46,921 nt of DNA from an uncultured Pelagibacteraceae bacterium (GTDB lineage: Bacteria > Pseudomonadota > Alphaproteobacteria > Pelagibacterales > Pelagibacteraceae). Below the pieces are notes generated by a model that did no database searches, was not told the DNA's origin, and saw only the letters and a list, made by a program, of their open reading frames with translations. Location of the stretch: the NCBI GenBank assembly GCA_902583295.1, contig CACHUY010000007.1, forward strand, positions 1-46,921, written 5' to 3'. Below, piece by piece: positions 1 through 9,133 of this stretch. Made by a program: the position numbers and the translations under genes. Each line of letters starts with the position of its first letter. Position 1 is the first letter of the stretch.

Positions 1-357
1 TTTATTCAGGTTAATTTAGATAAAAGTATAATGATGAACTCCAATTTATCATTTGGAACATTTCCTGAGTCTACTTTTGTAAGAGCTAATCTTTATGAAA
101 CAGTTTCTATTGGTGCCAATTTTGAAAAAACGAACTTTACAAGTGCAAATTTAACAAGAGTTGATTTTATGGGAGCTACTTTAATTGAAGCTAATTTTCA
201 AAACGCAAATTTAATGGAAGCAAATTTTACATCCTCAAATATAACAAATGCAAATTTTGATGGCGCCAATTTAATCGGAGCAACCTGGACTAATGGTCAA
301 ACATGTGGACCAGAGTCTATCGGAAAATGTAACCTGATGATTGGAAAGAAAAATTAA
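1..357 (+). CDS. Pentapeptide-repeat protein, 5' end cut by the window
   Basis: The reading frame is already open at base 1, so the gene starts before the window and the ATG at 31 is probably internal. Nearly the whole visible product is made of A(N/D)LXX-type five-residue repeats (for example SANLT, QNANL, DGANL), which fold into a right-handed quadrilateral beta helix. The end, GATWTNGQTCGPESIGKCN, is the usual C-terminal cap of this family. Family members often stop at about this point, but here seven more residues (LMIGKKN) follow. These extra residues are read out of frame from the dehydrogenase remnant that begins at about 333. Repeats of this kind have no assignable enzymatic role, and the true function is unknown. 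Confidence 0.85.
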   Translation, partial: FIQVNLDKSIMMNSNLSFGTFPESTFVRANLYETVSIGANFEKTNFTSANLTRVDFMGATLIEANFQNANLMEANFTSSNITNANFDGANLIGATWTNGQTCGPESIGKCNLMIGKKN

Positions 358-1226
358 GTAAACATAATGCTATTTTTTTTGGCGCTGTTGGTATGCCTGA
401 TCAGGTTCCTGATCATATTTCATTATGGGGATCGCTACTCCAATTTAGAAGAGGATTTGATCAATACATAAATTTAAGACCAGTTAAACTTTTTCCAGGG
501 GTAAATCCTCCACTGGCAAACAAAAAACCTGGCGATATTGATATGATGATTGTTAGAGAAAACACTGAAGGAGAATATTCATCAGTTGGTGGCAGAATGT
601 ATCAAAATACTGACAGAGAAATAGCGATACAAGAAACTATTATGTCTGCTCACGGCATAGATAGAGTTCAAGAGTTTGCTTTTGAATTAGCAAAAAAAAG
701 AAAGAGAAAAAAACTAACTAATGCAACAAAATCTAATGGTATTTCAATAACAATGCCATTTTGGGATGAGCGTTTCAATAAAATGAAAAATAAATATCCT
801 GAAATTGAAACTGATCAATTTCATATTGATATATTAGCAGCAAGGTTTGTTCTTAATCCAGAATGGTTTGATGTGGTTGTGGCATCCAATTTATTTGGAG
901 ATATTTTATCTGATTTAGGTCCAGCATGTACCGGAACCATAGGAATTGCCCCATCAGGGAATATAAATCCTGAAAATAAACATCCATCATTATTTGAACC
1001 AGTGCATGGCTCAGCGCCTGATATAGCTGGAAAAGGGGTTGCAAATCCTGTTGGTCAAATTTGGTCAGGAGCAATGATGCTTGACTATTTAGGCGAAAAA
1101 GAAGCTTCGAATTCGATAGTCTCCGCTATTGAAAAGTCTTTAAGTGTTCAAAAAAATAGAACTAAAGACTTGGGGGGTGAAAGTAATACAATTGAGTGTT
1201 CAAATTCTATTTTATCTAATCTTTAA
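333..1226 (+). pseudogene. D-malate/tartrate dehydrogenase, N-terminally truncated
   Basis: This belongs to the isocitrate/isopropylmalate dehydrogenase family and is closest by eye to E. coli DmlA and TtuC, which oxidise and decarboxylate D-malate or tartrate with NAD. Family motifs include VRENTEGEYSS, the SATKSNG-like block (NATKSNG), SNLFGDILSDL and FEPVHGSAPDIAGK. Homology can be followed upstream of the first ATG (393): the frame from 333 reads PDDWKEKLSKHNAIFFGAVG, just as in DmlA, and then meets a TAA at 330. About 60-70 N-terminal residues, including the GDGIG segment, are missing. The rest has no stop or frameshift, so the loss looks recent. A product started at 393 would probably not be active. 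The gene is convergent with the oxidoreductase on its right, overlapping it by 4 bases. Confidence 0.8.
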
Positions 1227-2257
1227 ATTTTAATTTTTTTGCCAGTTTTTGCACTCTTTGTAATTGCCGCAAAAATCTTTAATGAATTTAATCCATCACT
1301 ACCATTTACTTTAGGCTTAACCTTTTTTAAAACAACATCAGAAAAATGATCAATTTGATTAACTAATGTATTGTCGTCTTTTTTATTAATATCAGATTTC
1401 AGAAATATCTTATTCCACCAACTTCTTTCTTTTTTATAAAACCAGTATTTTAAATTTGGAAATTGTATAGACCCTTTGGTACCACCTATCAAATACGCAG
1501 ATTGATTAGTGACAGGATAAGCAGGATTTTCCCCAGCGGTTAACTCATAACTCCAAGGAGCAACAATAGTGTCAGAAATATTTAACGTACATAAAGCGCC
1601 TGACTCAAAAATTAAACTTACAGTTGCCGTATCCTCAACTTTATGTTTTCTAGTTTTATTGGTTGTAAAAGCTTGAACATACCTAATTGAACCTAATAGG
1701 TAACAAATCATATCAATATCATGTACTAGGTTTATACCAAGTGGGCCACCTCCTCTGCTTATTCTCCAAGTTTCTTTAAAATATTCCTTATGCTTGTAAA
1801 GCCAACATAGTACATTAGCAGAAACAATATTTCCTAATTTACCAGATCTGATGATTGTTTTTACTTTAGAAACAATTGCATTATGTCTTCGGTGATAACC
1901 AATCAGTAAAGGGGTTTTGTTTTTCTTAGAGCTAATTATGATTTTTTTTGCAGATTTAATATTATCTGAGATTGGTTTTTCTAGGAGAACTGGTATTTTT
2001 TTTTTTAAAAAACTAATTGTATGTTTTTCATGTAATTGATTTGGAGTTGCAACTATTACAGCATCTAATTGATTTGACTTTAAAAGAGAAGATACGTCAG
2101 AATATAATGGAATTTTGTACTTATTTGATAGTTTTTTTGCATTATCGCTAATATCTACAATTGAATGTAAATTTGCTTTTTTTGATTTTGAAATTGCCTT
2201 TATATGCTGAAGGCCCATTAAACCTGTTCCGACAATTGATATATTAATTTTTTTCAT
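1223..2257 (-). CDS. Gfo/Idh/MocA family oxidoreductase
   Basis: This is a 344-residue NAD(P)-dependent sugar or polyol dehydrogenase of the Gfo/Idh/MocA family. The N-terminal Rossmann fold begins with GTGLMGLQH, the EKPIS motif with its conserved lysine lies near residue 93, and the second half carries GGGPLGINLVHDIDM, where the catalytic His/Asp of the family is found. It is the last gene of the minus-strand run that starts with the sugar-binding protein at 7288, 72 bases after the SDR gene. This placement suggests it oxidises the imported sugar or a derivative. The substrate cannot be read from the sequence. Three other members of the same family lie in this window. Confidence 0.85.
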   Translation of the reverse strand: MKKINISIVGTGLMGLQHIKAISKSKKANLHSIVDISDNAKKLSNKYKIPLYSDVSSLLKSNQLDAVIVATPNQLHEKHTISFLKKKIPVLLEKPISDNIKSAKKIIISSKKNKTPLLIGYHRRHNAIVSKVKTIIRSGKLGNIVSANVLCWLYKHKEYFKETWRISRGGGPLGINLVHDIDMICYLLGSIRYVQAFTTNKTRKHKVEDTATVSLIFESGALCTLNISDTIVAPWSYELTAGENPAYPVTNQSAYLIGGTKGSIQFPNLKYWFYKKERSWWNKIFLKSDINKKDDNTLVNQIDHFSDVVLKKVKPKVNGSDGLNSLKIFAAITKSAKTGKKIKI

Positions 2258-2329
2258 AATTAAGCTAAATTTACGTAATAGAAAATATATGAATATATCT
2301 TTTTTTGCTTTTAATAAACTTACTTAAAA

Positions 2330-3091
2330 TTAAGTAATACCGCCATCAACAACAAAACTTTGTTTCGTGCAACCTGATGATTGATCAGATGATAAAAATA
2401 AAACTAATCTAGCTACATCACCTGGTTTAAGTTGCCTTTTAATTGCCTGACTATCTAATATGAGTTTTTTATATTTAGGTGTAAGCCAGTGTTTTATCTG
2501 TCTTTCTGTAGCAATAGAACCTGGTATGACAGAATTAGTTCTAATATTATATTTTCCAAATTCTTGTGCAAAAGATCTTGTCAAACCGACAACAGCTGAT
2601 TTCGCTGTTTCATAAACAACTTTATCTCCTTCCCCTAACATCCATGATACTGAACTTAGATTTACAATTGATCCTGATTTTATTTTTTTCATACCCTTTA
2701 CAACTGCTTGTGCAGCAAAAAAATAATGTTTTAAGTTTATTCCCATCCTATTTTCCCAATACTTTTCATCTACCTGTTCTGTAGTGTGCCTATCATCATT
2801 TGCGGCACTATTAATTAGACAATGAATTGCACCTTTTTTAGAAATGATATCTTTAATAATATTTTGTAATTTTTTAACATCCAAAATATTACATTCAATA
2901 AATTTAGGAACTCTAAATCCATTTTTTTTTATCTTTTTAATTAATTTATTGGATGATTTAAGGTCAATGTCTATGAAGTAAACTTCACTTTTTTGTTCAC
3001 AAAAATATTCGACAATAGTAGCTCCTATCCCAGAACCACCTCCTGAAATAAATACTCTTTTATTTTTTAAATCAGAATATGTTACTTTCAT
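2330..3091 (-). CDS. Short-chain dehydrogenase/reductase (SDR)
   Basis: This is a classical SDR of 253 residues. The cofactor motif GGGSGIG lies near residue 17, the NxAG-equivalent appears as NSAAND, and the catalytic Ser-Tyr-Lys set is SSVSW...YETAK. A C-terminal VVDGGIT end is typical of the FabG-like and sugar dehydrogenase groups. It starts 2 bases after the ABC ATPase gene stops, so it is almost certainly part of the sugar transport operon and may oxidise the imported sugar. Specificity for NAD or NADP and the actual substrate are not evident. Confidence 0.85.
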   Translation of the reverse strand: MKVTYSDLKNKRVFISGGGSGIGATIVEYFCEQKSEVYFIDIDLKSSNKLIKKIKKNGFRVPKFIECNILDVKKLQNIIKDIISKKGAIHCLINSAANDDRHTTEQVDEKYWENRMGINLKHYFFAAQAVVKGMKKIKSGSIVNLSSVSWMLGEGDKVVYETAKSAVVGLTRSFAQEFGKYNIRTNSVIPGSIATERQIKHWLTPKYKKLILDSQAIKRQLKPGDVARLVLFLSSDQSSGCTKQSFVVDGGIT

Positions 3092-3093
3092 AA

Positions 3094-4188
3094 TTAAAGT
3101 CTTTCCTTTGTATTAAAATCAAATAAAGATGTATGTTCTAGATCAAAATATAATTTCATTTCTTTTTCAAGCTCAATCTTAATTGTAGATGGGAACTTTG
3201 CTAGAATTTCTTGATTTGAATAGTCTAATGTGACTATTTGTTCATGCCCAATATACTCACTTAAATCAGCTCGAAGATTAATATCAAAGTCATCTTCATT
3301 TAATTTTTTGAAATAAATATGCTCTGGTCTAATTCCAAAATATATTTCTTTATTATTTAAATCTGACTTCTCTTTGAAGTCATAATTATTGATTGGAACC
3401 TCTAAAGTAGACCCATCAGCAATAAAAGAAATATTATTTGAATTATGGATTATTTTACCTTTAATTAAATTCATCGAAGGAGAACCAATAAAATCTGCCA
3501 CAAAAGTATTGCTAGGTTTGTTGTAAATGATTTCTGGAGTATCATTTTGCTGAATTACTCCATGGTTCATTATGGCAATTTTTGTCCCTAAACTCATAGC
3601 TTCTGTCTGGTCGTGAGTAACATAAACTACTGTAGTTTTTAGTTGTTGATGAAGTTTTTTTATTTCTCTTCTCATTTCTACTCTTAATTTTGCATCCAGA
3701 TTAGATAATGGTTCGTCAAAAAGAAAAATTCTTGGCTCTCTTACCAAAGCTCTACCAATAGCAACTCTCTGCCTTTGCCCCCCAGATAACTGCGATGGTT
3801 TTCTCTCTAATAATTTGTCTACTTGTAAAAATGTTGAAACTTTTTGTAATTGTTCTTCTATTTTTTCTTTTGAAGTTTTGGCTTGTTTAAGGCCAAAAAT
3901 CATATTTTCTTTAACATTCATTGAAGGATAAAGTGCATAAGATTGAAAAACCATCGCAATATTTCTGTCTTTTGGCTCTACTTTACTGACATTATAATCA
4001 TCTATAAAAACATTTCCTTCATTGATTGTCTCTAAGCCCGCAATAATATTCAATAAAGTTGACTTTCCACATCCAGAGGGTCCTAATAGAACCAAAAAAT
4101 TTCCTTCATCAATTTCTAAATTAATTTTTCTTAATACCTCTGTTGTTCCAAAATTTTTTGATAGTTCTTCAATTTTTAAAGTTTTCAT
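3094..4188 (-). CDS. Sugar ABC transporter ATP-binding protein (MalK/UgpC type)
   Basis: This is the ATPase of a CUT1-type carbohydrate importer, 364 residues long. It has Walker A GPSGCGKST, the Q-loop region MVFQSYALYPSMNVKENM, the signature LSGGQRQR, Walker B IFLFDEPLSNLDAKLR and the H-loop YVTHDQTEA. The C-terminal third is a MalK-like regulatory (TOBE/MOP) domain containing GIRPEH. It energises the two permeases encoded just upstream on the same strand, 2 bases away. One ATPase gene serves as a homodimer in this family. Confidence 0.93.
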   Translation of the reverse strand: MKTLKIEELSKNFGTTEVLRKINLEIDEGNFLVLLGPSGCGKSTLLNIIAGLETINEGNVFIDDYNVSKVEPKDRNIAMVFQSYALYPSMNVKENMIFGLKQAKTSKEKIEEQLQKVSTFLQVDKLLERKPSQLSGGQRQRVAIGRALVREPRIFLFDEPLSNLDAKLRVEMRREIKKLHQQLKTTVVYVTHDQTEAMSLGTKIAIMNHGVIQQNDTPEIIYNKPSNTFVADFIGSPSMNLIKGKIIHNSNNISFIADGSTLEVPINNYDFKEKSDLNNKEIYFGIRPEHIYFKKLNEDDFDINLRADLSEYIGHEQIVTLDYSNQEILAKFPSTIKIELEKEMKLYFDLEHTSLFDFNTKERL

Positions 4189-4190
4189 GC

Positions 4191-5096
4191 TTATCCTTTC
4201 ACAGCTCCTGAAGTTAATCCTCTAATAAAATATTTTCCTGCTAAAACGTATACGATAAGTGTAGGAATACCTGCTATTATAGCTGAGGCCATATCAACAT
4301 TATACTCTTTAACACTTGTACTTGATAAAACCATATTATTTAAAGCAACTTGAATTGGTGCAGCCTCACCAAATGAAAAAGTTGATCCAAACAAAAAGTC
4401 ATTCCAAATTTGGGTGAATTGCCAGATAACTGTTACAACTATAATTGGTGCTGAAATAGGTAGTAAAATTTTAAAAAATATTTTAAAAAAACCTGCCCCA
4501 TCTATTCTTGCAGCTTTCACTAATTCAGTTGGTACAGAAATATAATAATTTCTAAAAAATAAAGTGGTGAATGGAATTCCATAAACTGTATGAACTAAAA
4601 CAAGTCCTACAACTGAATTTGATATTCCTAAAGTTCCCAAGGTTCTAGCCATAGGAAGTAATATTGCTTGGAAAGGGATAAAACATCCAAATAATAAAAA
4701 AAGAAAAACCCACTGATCTCCTTTAAATCTCCATTTAGTTAAAACATAACCAGTCATTGCTCCTATGAATGTCGAAAAAAATACTGCTGGCACTACCATC
4801 TTAATTGAATTCCAAAAATAGGGTCTTAAAAAAGTGTCTCCTGCTCCATAACCTCTTCCACCCCAAGCAACTAACCATGAGTCAAAATTTAACGAACTAG
4901 GCCAGGTTAAAAGTGTTCCTTGTCGAATTTCCTCCATTGTTTTAAGAGAAGTGACAACCATTACATAAAGCGGAAAGATAAAATACGAAGCAAAAAGAAT
5001 TAAAACAAAATACAAAAACCACCTCAAAAACATATTTGTATATTTAGATTTTTGCTCTAATTCTTTATAAGAGGATGATTGAAGATTATCTTGCAT
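4191..5096 (-). CDS. Sugar ABC transporter permease (MalG/GtsC type)
   Basis: This 301-residue inner-membrane permease has about six hydrophobic segments. The EAA loop that docks onto the ATPase is visible as VKAARIDGAGFFKIFFKILLP near residues 195-215. The first membrane span follows a short charged N-terminus. The start overlaps the end of the other permease gene by 11 bases, which points to translational coupling. With its partner it forms the membrane channel for the sugar delivered by the binding protein at 6032-7288. Confidence 0.92.
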   Translation of the reverse strand: MQDNLQSSSYKELEQKSKYTNMFLRWFLYFVLILFASYFIFPLYVMVVTSLKTMEEIRQGTLLTWPSSLNFDSWLVAWGGRGYGAGDTFLRPYFWNSIKMVVPAVFFSTFIGAMTGYVLTKWRFKGDQWVFLFLLFGCFIPFQAILLPMARTLGTLGISNSVVGLVLVHTVYGIPFTTLFFRNYYISVPTELVKAARIDGAGFFKIFFKILLPISAPIIVVTVIWQFTQIWNDFLFGSTFSFGEAAPIQVALNNMVLSSTSVKEYNVDMASAIIAGIPTLIVYVLAGKYFIRGLTSGAVKG

Positions 5097-5961
5097 TTTC
5101 TCTCCTTAGTTCGGAATATAGATAGGGAATTATTACAGCTGCTACCGCCATGAACATCATCATTGCACTCGCTGCAGACAATCCTACTTGACTTTTATGA
5201 AATGCAGCCTGTGTCATAAACAAAGCTGGCATAGTGGTTGATATACCTGGTCCACCTTGTGTTAAGGCAACTATAAGGTCATAACTTTTAATGGATATAT
5301 GAACTAAAATTACAAAGCTGGTGAAAAATACTGGCCTCATCATAGGAAGTAATATCTTCCAATAAACAGTAAATAAACCAGCACCATCAATTTTAGCGGC
5401 TTTAACAATTTCATCCTCAACAGATCTTAAACCCGCCAAAAATAAAGCCATTACAAAACCGGCAGATTGCCAAACACCCGCAATAACAATGGTGTAAATG
5501 GCCATTTCTCGATTAACTAGCCAGTCAAATGTAAAATTTTCAAATCCCCAATCAATGAACATTTTTTGGATACCAAGTGTAGGGTTTAAAATCCATTTCC
5601 AAGCAGTTCCCGTAACAATAAAAGACAAAGCCATTGGGTATAAATAAATTGTCCTTAATACACCTTCAGCTCTAATTTTTTGATCTAGAAAAATAGCTAA
5701 AATTATTCCTATAACGATGCAAAATATTAAAAATAATGCAGTGAATACTAATAAATTATCAACTGAAATGAGCCACTTTCTTGATGCCCATAACTTTTCA
5801 TATTGTCCAAAACCCCATAATTCATATTTAGGTAATATTTTTGAATTTGTAAAAGATATATATAAAGTCCAAAGCACAAAACCATATACAAACCATCCAA
5901 TAAGCCCAACTGCAGGAGCCATCACAATTTTAGGTAAATTTTTTTCTAACCACTTGAACAT
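5086..5961 (-). CDS. Sugar ABC transporter permease (MalF/GtsB type)
   Basis: This is the second inner-membrane permease of the CUT1 importer, 291 residues, with about six membrane spans and the EAA loop VKAAKIDGAGLFTVYWKILLP. It is a short MalF-type protein without the large periplasmic loop of E. coli MalF, as is usual for glucose-type GtsB proteins. It lies 70 bases beyond the binding-protein gene and behind an intrinsic terminator-like hairpin, so it is probably made at a lower level than the binding protein. Confidence 0.92.
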   Translation of the reverse strand: MFKWLEKNLPKIVMAPAVGLIGWFVYGFVLWTLYISFTNSKILPKYELWGFGQYEKLWASRKWLISVDNLLVFTALFLIFCIVIGIILAIFLDQKIRAEGVLRTIYLYPMALSFIVTGTAWKWILNPTLGIQKMFIDWGFENFTFDWLVNREMAIYTIVIAGVWQSAGFVMALFLAGLRSVEDEIVKAAKIDGAGLFTVYWKILLPMMRPVFFTSFVILVHISIKSYDLIVALTQGGPGISTTMPALFMTQAAFHKSQVGLSAASAMMMFMAVAAVIIPYLYSELRRENAR

Positions 5962-5983
5962 TGAATATATTTAATTTTGATTT

Positions 5984-6019
5984 AAAAAAAAAGGCCACTT
6001 ACTTAAAAGTGGCCTTTTT
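5984..6019 (-). terminator. Terminator-like hairpin between binding protein and permease genes
   Basis: A perfect stem pairs 5988-6000 (AAAAAGGCCACTT) with 6007-6019 across a 6-base loop. On the minus strand the stem is followed by a run of about nine T residues. It lies just after the stop of the sugar-binding protein gene and before the permeases, so it probably works as a partial terminator that lets the binding protein be made in excess. Confidence 0.8.
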
Positions 6020-6031
6020 AATTTTGTTTTT

Positions 6032-7288
6032 TTACATATTTGCTAAAACTGAGTCAGCTAAAGCATTAGCAGCATCTACTGAAGACATATCAGAGTTAAA
6101 ATGTTCTGTGATAATATCTTGTAGAGCGGCTTTCATAGTATTTCCTTGAGCCATACCATGAGCAAAACTTGGAACAAGTCCACCTTTTGCACCTGCAGTT
6201 TTGATATCTGCATTAGATGTTTTTGCACACTTATCAAATTCATCCATTGATACGTCTAGACGAGCTGGTATTGAACCTTTGTATAAGTTGAAAACTTTTT
6301 GAAAGTTTTTACCCATCATTAGTTTTGCCAATAATTGTTGGCCAGCTTGTTTGTCTGGATCACTAGATTTATAAAAAATAAAGCTATCTACGTTATATAA
6401 ATAACCGTTGTTTGAAGGAGTTGCGGCACAGTAGTAGTCTACACCTGGAACTTTACCAGCAGCTGTAAACTCTCCTTTAGCCCAGTCACCCATGATTTGA
6501 AAACCAGCTTTACCTTCGATAACCATACCAGTAGCAACGTTCCAGTCTCTTCCTGGGCTACCTTCGTCAGTATAACTTTGTAGTTTTCTCATTTGATCAA
6601 AAACTTTAACTGTAGTTTCACTTCTTAAACAGCTTTCTTTTAGATCTACATAACAATTTTTGTAATAGTTATTTCCACCTAAACCCATAGCAACTGCTTC
6701 AAAAACTGTAGCATCTTGCCAAGCTTGTCCACCGTGAGCAAAAGGAATAATACCAGCAGCTTTCAATTTTTCAGCAGCAGCATTTAATTCATCCCATGTT
6801 GTTGGAACTGAAATACCATTTGCATCAAACACAGCTTTATTTGCCCACATCCAGTCGATTCTATGAATATTTACTGGAGCAGCACAATAAGGTCCGCTGT
6901 TATTTTCACATTTGTGAATAGCTGCAATCATAGGATCTAATAAATTGTCCCAACCTTCAGATTGAGCAATTGAGTCTATATTGTATGGAGCTACTACACC
7001 TTCTTGGTCATACTCTTGAATTGTAGGACCTTTAATTTGTGAAGCAGATGGAGGATCACCAGCAACAATTCTTGCTTTTAAAGCAACGTTAGCAGCATCT
7101 CCACCACCACCAGTTACAGGCATGTCCAACCACTCACCACCATTAGCGGCAAAATCATCTTTTAAAACTTTTAAAGCAGCTGCCTCACCACCTGATGTCC
7201 ACCAGTGCAAAACCTCAATTTTTGGAGCTGCATAAGATGAAGTAGATGTAAATGCAAATGCTATTAAAGCGATTAATAGTTTTCTCAT
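6032..7288 (-). CDS. Periplasmic sugar-binding protein (GtsA-like)
   Basis: This is a 418-residue extracellular solute-binding protein of the CUT1 family. A signal peptide covers about residues 1-20 and ends near SSYA-A. The mature start, PKIEVLHWWTSGGEAAALK, is characteristic of glucose/mannose-type GtsA binding proteins, and the body matches that family along its length. It is the first gene of the transport operon and is preceded by AGGAAGAG as ribosome binding site. The 190 bases upstream hold its promoter, although I could not assign one clear -35/-10 pair. The exact sugar is uncertain; glucose or a related hexose is the best guess from family. Confidence 0.9.
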   Translation of the reverse strand: MRKLLIALIAFAFTSTSSYAAPKIEVLHWWTSGGEAAALKVLKDDFAANGGEWLDMPVTGGGGDAANVALKARIVAGDPPSASQIKGPTIQEYDQEGVVAPYNIDSIAQSEGWDNLLDPMIAAIHKCENNSGPYCAAPVNIHRIDWMWANKAVFDANGISVPTTWDELNAAAEKLKAAGIIPFAHGGQAWQDATVFEAVAMGLGGNNYYKNCYVDLKESCLRSETTVKVFDQMRKLQSYTDEGSPGRDWNVATGMVIEGKAGFQIMGDWAKGEFTAAGKVPGVDYYCAATPSNNGYLYNVDSFIFYKSSDPDKQAGQQLLAKLMMGKNFQKVFNLYKGSIPARLDVSMDEFDKCAKTSNADIKTAGAKGGLVPSFAHGMAQGNTMKAALQDIITEHFNSDMSSVDAANALADSVLANM

Positions 7289-7478
7289 ATCTTCTCTTCC
7301 TTTTTTGTTATTTAACGTTTTTTATATAAAAAAAGACTATAGGTAGATTGAAGGTCAATTGTAAATTAAAAAGATTTTTTACAACTCAAAGTTGATATAA
7401 TTTTATAAGTTTTTTTTAACTGTATTTTTAGGAAAAAAATTTATTGCTAAATTTATAATTCAATTTAAGGTTGTAATA

Positions 7479-8381
7479 TTATTTAGCCGAGTTCCTTCCT
7501 AAACGAGCAGCACCTCTTACACCACTTGCATCACCAAACTTAGGTTTTAAAAAAACTCCTTGGTATTCTTTACCGATAACAAATTTTTTTACCATCGACT
7601 CTACTTCACTTAAAAAATCAATTTCGTTTGACACTCCGCCACCAAATATAAATGCATCAGGGTCTAAAATATTTATAATACTTGAAAGTGACATTGCCAA
7701 ATTTACTTTAAAGTCATCTATAAATTTTTCTGCATCTAAATCATGTTTACGATTTAACTCGAAGATCTCATTTGTCTTTAAATTTTTTCCATAAATTTTA
7801 TTGAATCTTTTTGCTAAACCCAGCCCAGAGATAAAACTTTCTATTTCTGCCTCTCTTGAATTATTAGAGTCAAAATTTTCTTTTTTGGCTGCAAAATAAG
7901 GAATTTGATTATGTCCCCACTCACCAGCTACACCATTTGGTCCACTTATAATTTGTTTATCAATTACAAGCCCACCACCAGCTCCTGAACCTAAAATAAT
8001 ACCATAAACTATTTTATAATGTTTCCCTGACCCATCTATTGCTTCAGATAATGCAAAACAATTTGCATCATTTTCACAAAAAACCTCTTTACCAAGGGCT
8101 TTACGTAAATCATTTTGAAACGGTTTTTTTTCTAGCCAGTAACAGTTTGGAGCATTTTTAACTAAACCTGTTTGAGGAGAGTGAATACCAGGATGACATA
8201 CTCCAATGGGTAATTCCATTTTAAATTCTTTTTCTAATTTTTGGCTAATAGCTTTAATAGAATTTACTATTGATAGATAATCTTTAGGACATGATGTTCT
8301 TGACCTATGTTTTTCTTGGCCATTTTCTTCTAACACAACACTTTCTATTTTTGTTGCACCAACATCAATTCCTATTTGCAT
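7479..8381 (-). CDS. ROK-family sugar kinase without the zinc motif
   Basis: This 300-residue ROK protein is probably a hexose kinase such as glucokinase. The N-terminal ATP-binding motif is GIDVGATKIE, the catalytic stretch is CENDANCFALSEA, and GSGAGGGLVIDKQIISG and GEWGHN follow. ROK proteins normally carry CxCGxxGC shortly after GHN. Here that segment is replaced by ENFDSNNSREAEIESFISG with no cysteine at all, so the structural zinc site is absent. The gene follows the SDR gene by 2 bases in an operon with the TctCBA-type transporter. A repressor role is unlikely because there is no N-terminal helix-turn-helix. Confidence 0.87.
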   Translation of the reverse strand: MQIGIDVGATKIESVVLEENGQEKHRSRTSCPKDYLSIVNSIKAISQKLEKEFKMELPIGVCHPGIHSPQTGLVKNAPNCYWLEKKPFQNDLRKALGKEVFCENDANCFALSEAIDGSGKHYKIVYGIILGSGAGGGLVIDKQIISGPNGVAGEWGHNQIPYFAAKKENFDSNNSREAEIESFISGLGLAKRFNKIYGKNLKTNEIFELNRKHDLDAEKFIDDFKVNLAMSLSSIINILDPDAFIFGGGVSNEIDFLSEVESMVKKFVIGKEYQGVFLKPKFGDASGVRGAARLGRNSAK

Positions 8382-8383
8382 AA

Positions 8384-9133
8384 CTAATATGTGGCTCTAC
8401 CACCACTTAAGTCAAAAACAGCAGCTGTTGAAAAAGAATTTTCTTCACTGGATAACCATGTAACTAAAGATGCTAATTCCTCAACTTTTGCAAATTTATT
8501 TCTTGGAATTTTAGAAAGCATATAACTTATATGTTCTTCAGTCATTTGATCAAAAATCCTAGTTTTTGCAGCAGCAGGAGTGACACAGTTTACTGCGATA
8601 TTTTTTTGAGCAAGTTCTTTTCCAAGTGATTTAGTTAGACCAATTACCCCAGCTTTTGATGTGCTGTATGCACTTGCATTAGGATTACCTTCTTTACCAG
8701 CTATAGATGCTATATTTACAATTCTTCCGTAGTTATTTTTTTCCATAAAAGGAACAACAGCTTTACAGCAATAAAAAACTGCATTGAGGTTTAAATTAAT
8801 TACCTTATTCCACTCTTCTATTGGATACTCTGCAACTGTAGTATTCATGCCTGCCACTCCAGCATTATTTATGAAAATATCTATTCTTCCATGTGAGCTC
8901 TCAGTTTCAGTTAATTTCTCATTAATCTTTTTGAAATCACTGACATCTACTATTTGGTAAGATAAATTTTTAGAGTTTATTTTTTCTATAGCTTTTTTAG
9001 CTTCACTTTCGTCAATATCCCAAATAACAACTTTTGCTCCAGACTCTATAAATCTTTGTGTAATTGCAAAACCAAACCCTTGGGCTCCTCCTGTAACAAC
9101 TGCAATTCTGTCTTTTAGATCAAATTGTATCAT
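8384..9133 (-). CDS. Short-chain dehydrogenase/reductase (SDR)
   Basis: This is a classical SDR of 249 residues. It has the Rossmann motif TGGAQGFG, NNAG near residue 89, and the catalytic set NIASIAG...YSTSK. The ATG overlaps the TctA stop codon by 4 bases (ATGA), so it is translationally coupled to the transporter, and the kinase gene follows after 2 bases. Its substrate is probably the hydroxy acid or sugar acid brought in by the tripartite transporter, but this is inferred only from position. FabG-type activity is possible on sequence alone. Confidence 0.85.
   Translation of the reverse strand: MIQFDLKDRIAVVTGGAQGFGFAITQRFIESGAKVVIWDIDESEAKKAIEKINSKNLSYQIVDVSDFKKINEKLTETESSHGRIDIFINNAGVAGMNTTVAEYPIEEWNKVINLNLNAVFYCCKAVVPFMEKNNYGRIVNIASIAGKEGNPNASAYSTSKAGVIGLTKSLGKELAQKNIAVNCVTPAAAKTRIFDQMTEEHISYMLSKIPRNKFAKVEELASLVTWLSSEENSFSTAAVFDLSGGRATY

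Noticed and set aside
7289-7478. Specific -35/-10 promoter for the sugar-binding protein gene
   Set aside because: A TTGACC occurs at 7353-7358 on the minus strand and TATAGT nearby, but spacing does not fit, so no exact promoter is claimed.
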